Shown piece by piece: positions 35,605 through 46,924 of a DNA stretch of 64,000 bases (positions are counted from its first letter, which is position 1; the number at the start of each line of letters is the position of its first letter). The notes beneath the pieces are model-generated. The model was not told the DNA's origin and did not search any database. It was given only the letters and a program-made list of their open reading frames with translations. Origin of the DNA: Batillaria attramentaria (Eukaryota > Mollusca > Gastropoda > Batillariidae); the NCBI GenBank assembly GCA_018292915.2, contig JACVVK020000035.1, positions 27,501 through 91,500 on the forward strand. The letters are read 5' to 3'. The translations under genes were made by a program, and so were the position numbers.

Positions 35605-35829
35605 ATCTAGAACTGTATACCTGCTGAGAGAGTTACCTGGCTGTGGCGGAGGGTTAGACAGCCCGTGAGTGTCAACAATGGCCGGGAAATCCATCAGGAA
35701 GAAGAGCAGGCATCCTTGTTTACCTCACATAGCAGCCACGTTGTGAAAACATATTACGTGACAACAGGTTTTTCTCTGCCCATACCTCGATACGTCTCTC
35801 CACTCCTATCGCCCAGAAAGGTGTAGACC

Positions 35830-35920
35830 CCCAGCCCCCACCTCCCCCATCACCACCACCACCACCCCACCCCCTCCCCTACCTTCCTTTCTCCACCACA
35901 CACACACACACGCAAACACT

Positions 35921-35982
<62 letters not shown>
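35830..35982 (+). repeat. C/A-rich and (CT)n(CA)n low-complexity tract
   Basis: CCACC units, then poly-C, a CT tract (35931-35957) and a CA tract (35957-35982). Confidence 0.9.
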
Positions 35983-36014
35983 ATGACTTCCCTCCCCGTG
36001 TCCTCCGTTTCCTT

Positions 36015-36064
36015 ACCTGCGCTGCCCTTTGATTCTTGCACCTTTCTCGCCACGTTCATATATA
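36015..36064 (-). other. Candidate mini-exon of unknown identity (minus strand)
   Basis: On the minus strand a strong acceptor (pyrimidine tract TTTCTTTTGCCTCTCAG) opens about 48 nt that end at a near-perfect donor, CAG followed by GTAAGG. One frame reads YMNVARKVQESKGSA. It lies about 0.2 kb downstream, on the same strand, of the open segment at 36280-36479, whose stop makes a direct join unclear. Identity and partner exons are unknown. Confidence 0.3.
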
Positions 36065-36279
36065 CTGAGAGGCAAAAGAAAGTATATCCACCGCATTCAA
36101 AACTCAGCAACCAAGACATGATGAAACATTCGTCCTGAACTATAGTAATTATCAGCTGAGCCTTATTAACACTTTATCGCGCTTGTGTGCTTTCAAAAAT
36201 AGAATTGAATAGACATGGGGTGAGGACCCAAAAGTCACAACTGCCATTTGACGTTGTTCTTCGTTTTGCCGTTCGCCAT

Positions 36280-36479
36280 TTACACTATCAGGTCGGAGAG
36301 TGAGATGAATGATGTCGTTTTCTTCAACTCGTCTGTTTCCGTAGAGCTTGGATCGCAGTGGAGGTTTTTTTTCTGGCCATACTTCATGTCTCGGCTGTTG
36401 AAGTAGCCGACACTGTTGTAGAACATGCTCTGTAGTTTGGACGTCTTCGCCACAAGGGGCATGTTGGTGTAGACGCCAG
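36280..36479 (-). other. Candidate terminal coding exon of an unrecognised protein (minus strand)
   Basis: On the minus strand about 66 codons read in frame from roughly 36479 to a TAA at 36280-36282. They include GVYTNMPLVAKTS, LQSMFYNSVGYFNSRDMKYG and the end SFISLSDLIV. The first half has strongly G/C-ending codons, like the receptor exons and unlike neighbouring non-coding DNA. This makes it one of the better unannotated coding candidates. The first ATG in frame is at 36462. There is no good pyrimidine tract upstream, only an A-rich stretch, so the left splice site is uncertain and a retroposed mRNA piece is possible. I do not recognise the family. Confidence 0.4.
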
Positions 36480-37500
36480 CTTCATCTTGGTTTAAACTTT
36501 TTTTTTTTATTCATTGAAGGATCACCGTCAAGCAGTAAATAGCATTACACTGTAAGAGAGCACAACAAGTAAAAACTTACGTACGCGCTCGTCTGAACCA
36601 GTTTACATAAAAGTATGGCCGAGAAATTGGCGTAAAAAATGAATTGAAATGTAAAGACACAAAAAGAAGAAGAAAAAAAAGAGCAGGAAGAAGAAAGGAA
36701 AGAAGAAAAAACATATCAAACTTGATTGTGAGTGGTGTTGGCAGCAGCCCGTCCGCGTGGACATATCGTAAGGTTTAGAAATTTAAATGGCGAAACGACC
36801 CGATAAGTCAATAAACTATTGTACGGTTTGTAAAAGGTTAATGTTTTGATATGTTAATGTTAATGTTTTCTGTGCATTTGAGCATTCAGTCGGTATTTGA
36901 CGTTGTCAGTACCGTAAAAAAAAATGAAATGAAATAATTAAAATAAACTCGGTCAAAGAAAAGGGTTGCGGGGGAAAAAGGTGGTAGGGTGGGGGGGCTG
37001 GGGAGAGGGGAACAACTCCGATATTGGCAGCATGAATAAGTCATTGTTCCCTTGACCTTACGTTTTGCCGTTTTGCTCTGGCTTTTTCCTTGTGCCTCTC
37101 AGTATACCTGACACAGTGCCAGACTTAACGCCTAGCGGCATTTCCTGCCTTATTCTTACTTCGCTCCATCACTTCACATCAAACGTGTTCCCTGCACAAA
37201 CCATTGTGACTGTTATTACAGCCTTGCGTTACAGCGCTCCTTGTAAGTGATTTGTCATTGACATTACAGCCACAATACTTGAACCGGGAAGCAGGAAGTC
37301 GTAACTCGTATATGAAGTTGCCAAGCGTGTGTAAAATCGATAAACGAGAGTTGAGATGTGAAAGAGAAAAGCCCAGAGAATGTCTCACAAGCCTGCCAAA
37401 TACGGATAATTGGACGTGACTTTAAAGCGGCTGTATTCAAAAGTGTTATCAGTCTTCACCAAACTGTGACGTAATCATGTTCAATAATGTATAAAAAATA
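36480..37500. other. Non-coding stretch
   Basis: No gene recognised. It contains A-rich and purine-rich runs (36660-36715) and a short poly-G run near 36990. Confidence 0.4.
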
Positions 37501-37504
37501 GAAA

Positions 37505-37605
37505 GACGTTAATAATAATAACAACAATAATAATAATAATAATGATGATGATGATGATTTGTGTAGCGCCCAATCTCGAAAGACCTCTAGGCGCTTTCCA
37601 AGTAG
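37505..37605 (-). mobile_element. SINE-B-like 3' tail fragment
   Basis: (AAT)n/(GAT)n followed by TGTAGCGCCCAATCTC and CTCTAGGCGCTTTCC, the hairpin-type end seen at 31783-31850. No head. Confidence 0.45.
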
Positions 37606-37672
37606 ATAAAAGAAGCGAATAACTAAATACATGAATAACAGATGAATAATCAGTTATATAAATACAAAGAAA

Positions 37673-37699
37673 GCATACATACATACATACATACATACA

Positions 37700-37730
<31 letters not shown>

Positions 37731-37910
37731 GGTCAAACATACATACAAGCACGCCTGCATATACATAGAGTACATACCAACATCCAGTACACACACATAC
37801 ATACATACATACATACATACATACATACATACATACATACATACATACATACATACATACATACATACATACATACATACATACAGTCATACAGTCATAC
37901 ATACATACAT
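37673..37910 (+). repeat. (CATA)n microsatellite, two blocks
   Basis: CATA tetranucleotides fill 37673-37728 and 37796-37910, separated by about 67 bp of imperfect sequence. Confidence 0.97.
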
Positions 37911-38402
37911 CATGTTTTAATGAACACGTTATAATTACATCAGATAAGAGACTGAAAACAGGAGTTCCGTCCCTTGATCGTCACTTTTGCTGACGACCGC
38001 CGTCAACCGATTTTGAGTTCGGACGACCCAAACCAGAACATTCTCGTCACTCCAACGCAGGAGATTTTACTAACTCAGCCGTGTTTTTGATTTCGTAGCT
38101 CCTTACTCTTCAACAAAAGACCTTGGTGCTACCAGAAATAAACCAGAGCCTAAGTTTTAAACGGATGTAGTTCATGTGAAAGGGTGACTGCTTAAAAAAA
38201 AAATGTGGAAGCAGTTTCTTTAACGTTGCGTGCGCGTTGTGAAATATGGTACAATTTCGGACACGCATCCGTTATATCCCAAGGCCTCTTCCCTATTATT
38301 CTTCGTCAGAACCAAACCAGCGTTATATGCTGCGCTGTGTAGCAGACTCACAGCCTGTTGTCTACTCTTTCACACAGCCTCTGTAAATGTTTCCACATGT
38401 TG

Positions 38403-38540
38403 CTTGTTGTTGTTATTCTTCTTCTTGTTGATGTTGTTGTTGTTGTTGTAGTTTCTACTGCTTTTGTTGCTGCTGTTGCTGTTGTTGCTGCTGTTGCTGT
38501 TGCTGTTGTTGCTGTTGTAGCTGTTGTTGCCGTTGTCAGT
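38403..38540 (+). repeat. (TTG/CTG)n microsatellite
   Basis: TTG and CTG units are intermixed, explaining the Val- and Ala-rich false frames here. Confidence 0.9.
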
Positions 38541-38774
38541 CAGTAACATGTATTGCCAGTGCTGGAGATTGGTTTTACAGGTCACTATCTGAAAGGTACC
38601 GCAACTTTAACCCCCCCCCCCCCCCAAAAAAAAAAAAACAAACAAACCCAAAACAATAACAACAACAACAAAACACGTCATCATTTTAGTTTCACAATAA
38701 AGAGCGCACTCCGACAAATGTCTAACATCACCTGAATCAGTTTTGGGATCCAGTCTGCACGATACTAAACCCAC

Positions 38775-38900
<126 letters not shown>

Positions 38901-39319
38901 TGCTCCATTCCTCCAACGGGTTCACCCTGACGCAAAAACACTGACAGAAAGATAAAAATCATACAGCGGAAAGGTGAAAGTAAAAAAAAAACCAAAAAAC
39001 CTCTGGGTCCCAATAGGTGCGGAACGCCTGTGTGTAATCGTGTGCACAGCATACGGTAGACAGCTGAACCAGCGTCAAGAAAAAGAGGCTAAGCGCTATG
39101 GATATGATACGTACTAAGGTCTTTTCTCCAGATGACAATCGAGCGGGAGGCTGCAAGTCCCAGGCACGTGCAACAACACCCCGCGCTATTTCGGTAGGAT
39201 GCATGCACTAGTCTTTCCTCCGCTGCACCGTACACACGGCGAGACATTGACACCATGCATGCACGTGAACAGAAATAGGACGTGCGTGTGTGTTGAGGTA
39301 TGTCTGTGTTTTTTACCCT

Positions 39320-39598
39320 GGGCCCGTATGTAAAAGTCGAGGTCAATGTACCCCACGGCTACGGGCCTAACCCGGACTAGGACAAAAGAAACCCAAAAGC
39401 AAAATTCAATTTTAAAAAAAGGAAGCGAAAAAAAAAACCCACTAAAATCCTTCTATAACGGCATAGGCACCTTGCTGGAATGCTTCCTGATTTAAAACAA
39501 AAACATAACAGAACATTTTACCCTAGAGCTAGTTTAGTTCGAGGTTAGACTCTAACCCGGGGCTAAAATCCCTAACCTCGACTTTTACATACGGGCCC
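39320..39598. mobile_element. MITE-1 copy 1, perfect 24-bp terminal inverted repeats
   Basis: The element is 279 bp. Positions 39320-39343 (starting GGGCCCGTATG) are the exact reverse complement of 39575-39598 (ending CATACGGGCCC). It has no coding capacity, so it would need a transposase supplied elsewhere. A second copy of equal length lies in opposite orientation at 47309-47587. A target-site duplication is not obvious. Confidence 0.9.
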
Positions 39599-39625
39599 TC
39601 GTCGGTTGGTACTTGCAAAAAGATT

Positions 39626-39722
39626 TGGGTGGATGTTTTAGGGTTCATCGTCCTTATGAGTGATATCAAAGACGGGGCGACGAGAAAAAACGTCCAGTTC
39701 AAAATCTAAGCCCATCCGGGAG
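39626..39722 (-). mobile_element. SINE-A fragment (minus)
   Basis: Tail and body only: GGGTTCATCGTCCTTATGAG, then TGATATCAAAGACGGGGCGA. The head is missing or unrecognisable. Confidence 0.65.
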
Positions 39723-39851
39723 TGAAAAGGCTTGAAATAATTTTGACTGACAGTACTGTTAATATTACACATAGAATCGATATATTATTAAAATTTTGTG
39801 ACCGTCTTCCACAAAATGAGTCGTTTTGCACCTAACCTCATTTAGGCTAGC

Positions 39852-40024
39852 GGGGAGCCGGGTTGGCCGAATGGTAGAGCGTTGGACTTCTAATGCTTGG
39901 GTCGTGAGTTCGCATCCCGACTGAGGTCAAATATTAATTTTGTGCTGGCTTTCATCGTTGCCCCGTCTTTGATATCACCCGTATGTGGTGGAAAAGGACG
40001 TTAAACACCCAATCACCCACCCAC
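39852..40024 (+). mobile_element. SINE-A copy, full length, with target-site duplication
   Basis: The tRNA-like head has A box TGGCCGAATGG, the loop phrase GACTTCTAA and B box GAGTTCGCATCCC. The body and GGACGTTAAAC tail follow. It is flanked by an exact 16-bp duplication, CCTCATTTAGGCTAGC, at 39836-39851 and 40025-40040, the hallmark of target-primed reverse transcription. Confidence 0.92.
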
Positions 40025-40476
40025 CCTCATTTAGGCTAGCAGTAAAAAAAAAAGGACCAAAAACAAACAAACAAACAAACAAACAAACACAAAAGCAGGT
40101 GATACTTGAGTCGTCGATTTTGAGATTTCACCTGGTTTGGAGTCTTCAGCTAGTTTTCTGTCACGTGCTATAAAACCTAAGTCAAATGAAATGTAAAATA
40201 CTTGATTCAGCTTGATACTGGTTGCGAAAGAAAACTTCTCAAGCAGCGTTTTCTCAAGTTTGTGCTCGTTTTCTGGGAAAATGTGATTTGGGGCGTATCT
40301 ATCCAAGAATTACTGTTATTTTGCCAAAAATCATCGTTAAGAAAAACAAAAACTACACCATTGGAAAGAGCATTTCTTTCTATTGATATCTATATCTCAA
40401 AATGGCCAAAAAGTGTTTTACGATTCATATCGTGGTGTACGGTCTTATATACGAATATGCACTTTACAAATCATTA

Positions 40477-40477
40477 C

Positions 40478-40516
<39 letters not shown>

Positions 40517-40540
40517 TAGTAGTAGTAGTAGTAGTAGTGG
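40477..40540 (+). repeat. (AGT)n microsatellite
   Basis: AGT trinucleotides with one TGG interruption. Confidence 0.95.
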
Positions 40541-40641
40541 CAGTATCTGAACAAGGTTACAAAGAAAGAACATTTTACAAAACCCTGTCCTTCACATTTT
40601 GTGACAAACGATGAGGTTGCATCCAGAACACATATCTACAT

Positions 40642-40920
40642 GAGGTTTAACACATTTCGTACCACGCACGACTATCCCAGGTTTTGGACTCTTTTTCGGT
40701 TCTGGTCCTGCATGCACAAAAAAGCAGGCAAGATTTACAGTTCCTTATCGGTTCTTATTGCAGCAAACACGAGTATAATTTTTTTTTAAATGCAACACTC
40801 CCACTGAGCCATTGAGCCAAACTTAAATCCATTGATGAAATAATTGAATTATTTATCATTTTTTTCGTGAGGTCACTGCTGCACTAGCCCAAAGTCACTT
40901 GGTTGGAAATGAGTTAAAAT
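40642..40920 (+). repeat. Dispersed repeat R1, copy 2
   Basis: Homologous to the repeat in the receptor intron (6505-6530 plus 6727-6945): CATTTCGTACCACGCAC, AAACACGAGTATAAT, AAATCCA and a GAGGTCACTG...GCAC end. A shorter piece lies at 23824-23880. Confidence 0.75.
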
Positions 40921-41179
40921 GTTACTGACAGCAAGTGAATACATAAAACCGGATCACCCATCACATTTTGCACGGTTGAGGCGCCTCACGTCCTGTAGAG
41001 ATTGTTTCTGCCCATAAGTTGACGTAATTTTAGCCAACAAATTTCGGAAGCCTGGTGCAATTCACAAAATGCGATGCTGGGTCAGCGCACGTGATAAATT
41101 GTCTTTCTGAAATGGGTTGACTTTATTTCGGATTTATTGAACTGTTTCAAGGCCTGCTGCTTCTGCAGAGCCCCCCCCC

Positions 41180-41240
<61 letters not shown>

Positions 41241-41271
41241 GCACACACACACACACGCACACAGACACACA

Positions 41272-41337
<66 letters not shown>
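41180..41337 (+). repeat. Compound (CT)n(CA)n microsatellite
   Basis: CT to about 41198, then CA with GCACAC and GACACA interruptions to 41337. Confidence 0.97.
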
Positions 41338-41338
<1 letters not shown>

Positions 41339-41662
41339 GGATTGATTTACTCTTCCAGAAATACGAAGGGATTGCATGTAATACAGTTCTCGTGAATGAG
41401 TTCTCTCCCTTTTTCCGGTGTCACCCGCGGGATTTTCTCCCCCCATAGTCAAGTCCCCCAGGACCCTGGTCACCCGCTAGCTTGAGCCTAGAAGCAGAAG
41501 TGTCCCAGGTCTAAGCATCTTAGAGGCTGGAAGTGTCGCGGAACAACGCAGCTTGAGGCTGGACAGGCACAGGAGTCAAACGAGGCGGGGAGTACTTCTG
41601 GCTTATTACACCGGTCAGAGGTTGTCGTCCATTTTTGCCTAAGTTGTATATGAATACGCAAC

Positions 41663-41664
<2 letters not shown>

Positions 41665-41755
<91 letters not shown>
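41665..41755 (+). repeat. (GT)n microsatellite
   Basis: An uninterrupted 91-bp GT tract. Confidence 0.97.
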
Positions 41756-41759
<4 letters not shown>

Positions 41760-41917
41760 AGTGAATATATTAGTGAAGGCTCAGGCTTGTCAGAATGTAT
41801 GTACGTGCGTTTGTGTATATGTATGTTTTCCTATGCCCCAAGAGGGTGGGAATAAATTGATTTGACATGACTTGTTTGGTCGTGTGGCCGCACGCCGATA
41901 GGGTCAAGATACGTCCT

Positions 41918-41972
41918 GTATTGTTGTTGTTAGTGGTGGTGTTGTTGTTGGTGGTGTTGTTGTGTTGTTGCG

Positions 41973-42015
<43 letters not shown>

Positions 42016-42078
42016 GTTGTTTTGTTTTGTTGTTGTTGTGGTGGTGGTATTCTTGTGTAGTTGTTGTTGTTGTTGTTT
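41918..42078 (+). repeat. (TTG)n microsatellite
   Basis: TTG units with GTGG and TTTTG interruptions over about 160 bp. Confidence 0.93.
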
Positions 42079-42622
42079 AATCACCAGTATTAAACCGCCA
42101 GTCCAAACTAATACACCCCGTCACGCTGCGGGTAGCTAACCCCAGTCACGTGGCTAAAAGTCGAGGTCGTACCATTGGCTTGGTTCCCGAGTTACTGGGT
42201 AAGCTAAAGGGACACACTCTGGAACAAGCAATCCGCCTGTCTACAGAACGCACGATCAGGTTGTCGCGTCAGGATGTGATGTACAAACACAGTCAGCTTC
42301 GACCAGCCCCTTTCTCCTGTACTCCGCATCGAACGATTGAACGTCAATAGTAAACGACCGAGGGAAGTGGCTCCGTGTTCTCAAAACGAAAACAGGCTAG
42401 GACAACGGAGGCCCTCAATAAACAAAGCCTGAAATAATCATGTCCACTGGAACTTTTTCCACAGCTTTCTCTTGCCGGATCAACATCGACCTCGATTTCG
42501 GATGTGTTTTGCAACCCTTGGTTAATTTTAACCCATCGACTTTTCCAAAATATCTCAGCCTCTTAAGCAGCTAGGCGCTGAATGTAAGTATAACGATTGG
42601 TGACGCAAAGGGGTGGGCAGCA

Positions 42623-42724
<102 letters not shown>

Positions 42725-42800
42725 AATGAAATGAAATGAACTTTATTTTCCAAGGATAAAAGATTAGGTAACATGACCTCTATTAAATCTTGTCCTTGCT
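42725..42800 (-). mobile_element. LINE-B 3' end (minus strand)
   Basis: On the minus strand it reads CCTTGGAAAATAAAGTTC followed by ATTTC units and then (TC)n. This matches the ends of the LINE-B pieces at 61663-61800 and 63250-63421, which carry GGAAAATAAAGTTC or GAGAAATAAAGTTTC plus short tandem units and (TC)n. Only the last 40-70 bp are recognisable. Confidence 0.55.
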
Positions 42801-42809
42801 AAACTAATC

Positions 42810-42811
<2 letters not shown>

Positions 42812-42900
<89 letters not shown>
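42812..42900 (+). repeat. (CA)n microsatellite
   Basis: An uninterrupted 89-bp CA tract. Confidence 0.97.
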
Positions 42901-42904
<4 letters not shown>

Positions 42905-43317
42905 CAGTAGAAGCAATCGTTAAAGAGGGGAAAAAAAGAAAGAAAGAAAGAAAAAGGCACACTGCAATAAGGAAAACGAGAGAGAGAGAGAGGACGGGGA
43001 GGGTGTGGAGGTAAAACCTATTTTCTGCACAGTCTGAATGTCCAGGCTTTCCGTTGTTAAAGAAAAACACCAGCAACAACAACAACAACAACAACATCTA
43101 CGTTTAACCTTCGCCGTGCTTCCTGGGTTGTGGTTTACCCACAAATGCACATTATTTGCCAATATCTCCTTCAGTTTGTAAACCTAAGCGTTCTTATTTC
43201 AGGTATTCTTCAAATAATTATATACGTGTCACCCATGTCGAACTTAACAAAGGTGTATTTACTGGATTAGAAGTGAAAGGATTAACAAGACAACATCAGA
43301 ACAAGGGGCAAAATAGG

Positions 43318-43326
<9 letters not shown>

Positions 43327-43349
<23 letters not shown>

Positions 43350-43385
43350 AAAAAAAGACAAAACAAAAGTATTAACAGAGAGAGA

Positions 43386-43418
<33 letters not shown>
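43327..43418 (+). repeat. (GA)n microsatellite, two blocks
   Basis: GA tracts at about 43327-43348 and 43378-43418 separated by an A-rich spacer. Confidence 0.93.
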
Positions 43419-44043
43419 TCCTTGGTTTCCTCTTCCGCTTTGAGCGAAGCAGGAGAAGCATCCCGCTAACACAGGTCAACGACCAACGACAATTACGTGC
43501 AAGTAAAATCAAAACTAAAACTGTACAGCAGAGCAGAGAGGAAAAAAAGAGTATAAAATAAAACTTTCAAAGGAAAGTGCTTCCCTTTCCGACGTGCACA
43601 ATTACCAACAATGTGATCTGTTGATCTTGGAGACAGTCTCCCAGGACATGGCATGAGCTCAAAATCAGAGAACAGCTCCAAGCTTTACGGATGGCATACA
43701 ATAAAAAAAAAGGGGGAAATGCGTTCTTCTGCATGCATTTCACTTATTCCAGAGTCGACGGCCTGGTTTGAGTGACAGGAAAATTGCTCTGGAGACAGAG
43801 GACAGAAGGGATTTATTTTGAAAGTGTGAGTGTGACTATTATTGCTGTTGTTTTCTGCAATACAGCACCATGCGTTATTCGTTTGCGTATTTCTACACTA
43901 AGCAGCTGATTGCACATTTGACAAAGACATTTTTGTATGAGTATGTTAACGTGATACGAATGTTCTAACCCAGACGAAATTGGTAAATGTGATCAGGTGG
44001 ACACGTGTACAGCAAGAAAAGAAAGAAACAAACAAACAAACAA

Positions 44044-44124
44044 CGATACGAACTCACGACCGGAGATACGAACTCACGACCGGAGCATTAGAAGTCCAAC
44101 GCTCTACCGTTCCGCCACCCCGAC
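44044..44124 (-). mobile_element. SINE-A head fragment with internal 20-bp duplication
   Basis: Contains the complement of the tRNA-like head: GAACTCACGACC, GCATTAGAAGTCCAACGC and CTCTACCGTTCCGCC. The B-box side block GATACGAACTCACGACCGGA occurs twice in a row. Body and tail are absent. Confidence 0.75.
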
Positions 44125-44285
44125 AGCACGTGTTCGCTGGACTACAGCCATTAAACAAGCAATTAAAAAAGAACAAACAGACAAACATATCAGATAAAGC
44201 GCTTGGTCAAGCAGACATGCAAACGTGGAGAAGAGATTACATTTTTTTTTACATTATTTCTCTATCTGTCCTCTTGATCTAGCAA

Positions 44286-44605
<320 letters not shown>

Positions 44606-44795
44606 CTGCGCACCTGATCTTCTATCCTTGGAAAATGAAGTGTCATCTTCGTTGTCGTGATTAATCCTTACCTCCGTTTTTCGTAAATCTATACTGGCGA
44701 GAGAACTGAATGGACTCGCGTTTTTTGTGCTCAATGTCTTCAATTCGTATCATTTCATTCATTAACTTTGACATTTTTTAAACCTCTCTACACAG

Positions 44796-44865
44796 ATCTA
44801 CGACCAGCTCGTCTATTATTTCCTGGGTTCCTTGGAAACAGCACAGACCGGCTTTTTCAGGAAAG
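44796..44865 (+). other. Candidate internal exon of unknown identity
   Basis: A good acceptor (TTTTTTAAACCTCTCTACACAG ending at 44795, split here as T-run plus CCTCTCTACACAG) opens 70 nt closing at AAAG followed by GTAAT. One frame is open throughout and reads IYDQLVYYFLGSLETAQTGF then FRK, hydrophobic and protein-like with mostly G/C-ending codons. No matching family or neighbouring exon was recognised. It may be chance. Confidence 0.3.
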
Positions 44866-45030
44866 GTAATTCAGATCAAAGAAACTTCCGGCATTTAGCT
44901 TACCTCATCTTGAAATGGATACACTGCGTGATTTTGTGCAAAAGCATCGTCTTGACACCAAATACATCGTCAGCAGTGCTTTGATCGGGAAGGAAAGAAC
45001 AAAACAACAAAAATAAAATTAAAATTATCC

Positions 45031-45189
45031 GGCCTGGTATTCATAAAGCGCGTTTAGCTAGAAGAAACACGTTTAGGTCTAAACGTTAGATCTAAACGGG
45101 CGTTAACAATAGTAATTTCCCATCGTCGTACGCCCTTTTAAATTTAAACGGGTTTATCCCAGCTAAACGCACTTCATGAATACCAGGCC
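45031..45189. mobile_element. MITE-2, hairpin-type element with 29-bp terminal inverted repeats
   Basis: The element is 159 bp. The first 29 bp (starting GGCCTGGTATTCATAAAG) match the reverse complement of the last 29 bp (ending ATGAATACCAGGCC) at 27 of 29 positions. Inside are palindromic TTTAGGTCTAAACG and AGATCTAAACGGGCG phrases. No coding capacity. Only one copy was seen in this window. Confidence 0.8.
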
Positions 45190-45222
45190 TCGTGTCTACT
45201 GAATTTTCCTGATATCAAGTTG

Positions 45223-45224
<2 letters not shown>

Positions 45225-45304
<80 letters not shown>
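45225..45304 (+). repeat. (GT)n microsatellite
   Basis: An uninterrupted 80-bp GT tract. Confidence 0.97.
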
Positions 45305-45305
<1 letters not shown>

Positions 45306-45432
45306 GCTTTTGTTTTTTTAATTCTTTTCACCAGTAGCCCGAATTTCATTTTGTACGGCAATGGGACAAAACGATATACCAGCACCAATATTGCCAGCAA
45401 AGTCAACTGGATGGGACATGCTGAGGGTGGGT

Positions 45433-45704
45433 AAGTGGGTGGGTGTTTGAGAGTTTCACGTCCTTTTTCACCACGTGTGGGTGATATCAAAGACGAGGCA
45501 ACGAGAAAAAGGCCAGCACAAATATTTGAGTTGGGGTGGGTGATTGGGAGTTGAACGTCCATTTCCACCACGTATGGATGACATCAAAGACGGGGCAACG
45601 AGAAAAAGGCCAGCACAAATATTTGGTTCCAGCAGGGATTCGAACTCACGACCCGAGCATTGAAAGTCCAACGCTCTACTGTTTGGCTATCCCGGCTTCC
45701 CGGG
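45433..45704 (-). mobile_element. SINE-A with duplicated body/tail (minus)
   Basis: Reading leftward, one head (complement at 45640-45704, with GATTCGAACTC and CTCTACTGTTTGGC) is followed by two tail-body units. Each unit has ACGTCC(A/T)TTT, CACGT(G/A)TGG and GCAACGAGAAAAAGGCCAGC, at 45531-45640 and 45433-45530. This is either a tandem body duplication or a truncated copy abutting a full one. Confidence 0.8.
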
Positions 45705-46388
45705 ACTTGCTGGGATGGGAAGTTGTGAGACTGGGAGACCATCAGACGGCAGACCATGAAATCAAGACATTGATGAGATTGTAAAGTCTGTTCTCTCAAA
45801 GGCAGTTTGTCATGACTGTAAAAGTGTCTTCGGGTTTGGTGAAAATCGAGACTTGTATTTTCCTTTCCGTACATTCATTACTCTGTCGATATTGTTGTAG
45901 AAAGTTTCTTTTCATTGTTTCTATAAATCTTTGTTGCGTCTCTCTCTTGCAGCTACTGTCCATGACGGTTGTTGTTGTTGTTGTTTGTTTGTTTGTTTGT
46001 TTGTTGTGTTTGTGACTTCTACATATATCCTTCAACTGTTTTAGGTTTGAATTTCTGTTAGTTTTCTCTTTCTTTTCATTTTATTTTTGTTTAGTTTAAT
46101 ATGTGTTTTATTATGTCAGTAAATATATACCCTTGAACTGGTTTGGTTTTCTGTTAGTTTTGTTGTTGTTGTTGTTTTCTTAAGTTTTGTTTGTTTTTAT
46201 TTCATTTTGTTTGCTATGTATTTTGTTTATGTTACTACACGTATATGTTTATGTGTATTATGTTTTATAGTGTTTTCCTTTACAATGTTCCAAAGGACGT
46301 TGGAGTATGATAAAAACCCAAAGACTGGAACCCGCTGTCAACTACTAATCGTCACGGTACCGGTTTGAAATGGTGATTCGCGACTCCG

Positions 46389-46472
46389 CTGGCGGAAGTG
46401 AATCCGCGACAAACTGACTCCCATCCTGCACTTCCGGGTCACATGTTCTTTGCGTGACGTCCCACTTCCGGT
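46389..46472. promoter_or_regulatory. Cluster of ETS-type motifs with a CRE-like site
   Basis: Within 84 bp lie GGCGGAAGTG (46391-46400), CACTTCCGGG (46429-46438) and CACTTCCGGT (46463-46472), plus CGTGACGTC at about 46454-46462. Paired ETS sites with CpGs are typical of broadly active promoters. No gene was recognised on either side, so a promoter is only a suggestion. Confidence 0.3.
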
Positions 46473-46924
46473 CGAGGACGTCGGCACTTGGGTTAAAAGC
46501 CAGGAATCGCCATTGCCGGAAACAAGCGTAATACTGGAGCCGGGTCACTGGCATTTCCACCGTACACACTCTGCACCATGTTTAGCAATGAACGTTTCCG
46601 GCATTGACACTGACACGCACATGCACGGTCTCCACTCAAATTGTACGTGCCGATTTTGCCTCTCACCCCATCTCTGCCACAGTTGGTAATCACTACGTGC
46701 AAGTAGGTCGATCCGTCTCCCGTCAGTGCACTGCGAGCATGCCTCGTAAGCAGCCAAAACATCTCTGGCGCGCGAAACACTCGAAGCAACCGAACTGAAA
46801 CCGAAGCACTAAGTCAAGTATTGATCATATCCGTTTGATTATCGTCGGTTTAGTTGTACACGTTCAGCGTGTTGTTAACAGATTTCTATATGGAAAAGGA
46901 CCCCCCCCCCCCCCCCCCTCCTCG

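Noticed and set aside
37673..37910. Possible CRISPR-like or structured array
   Set aside because: Simple CATA tetranucleotide repeat in a eukaryotic genome, with no spacer structure.
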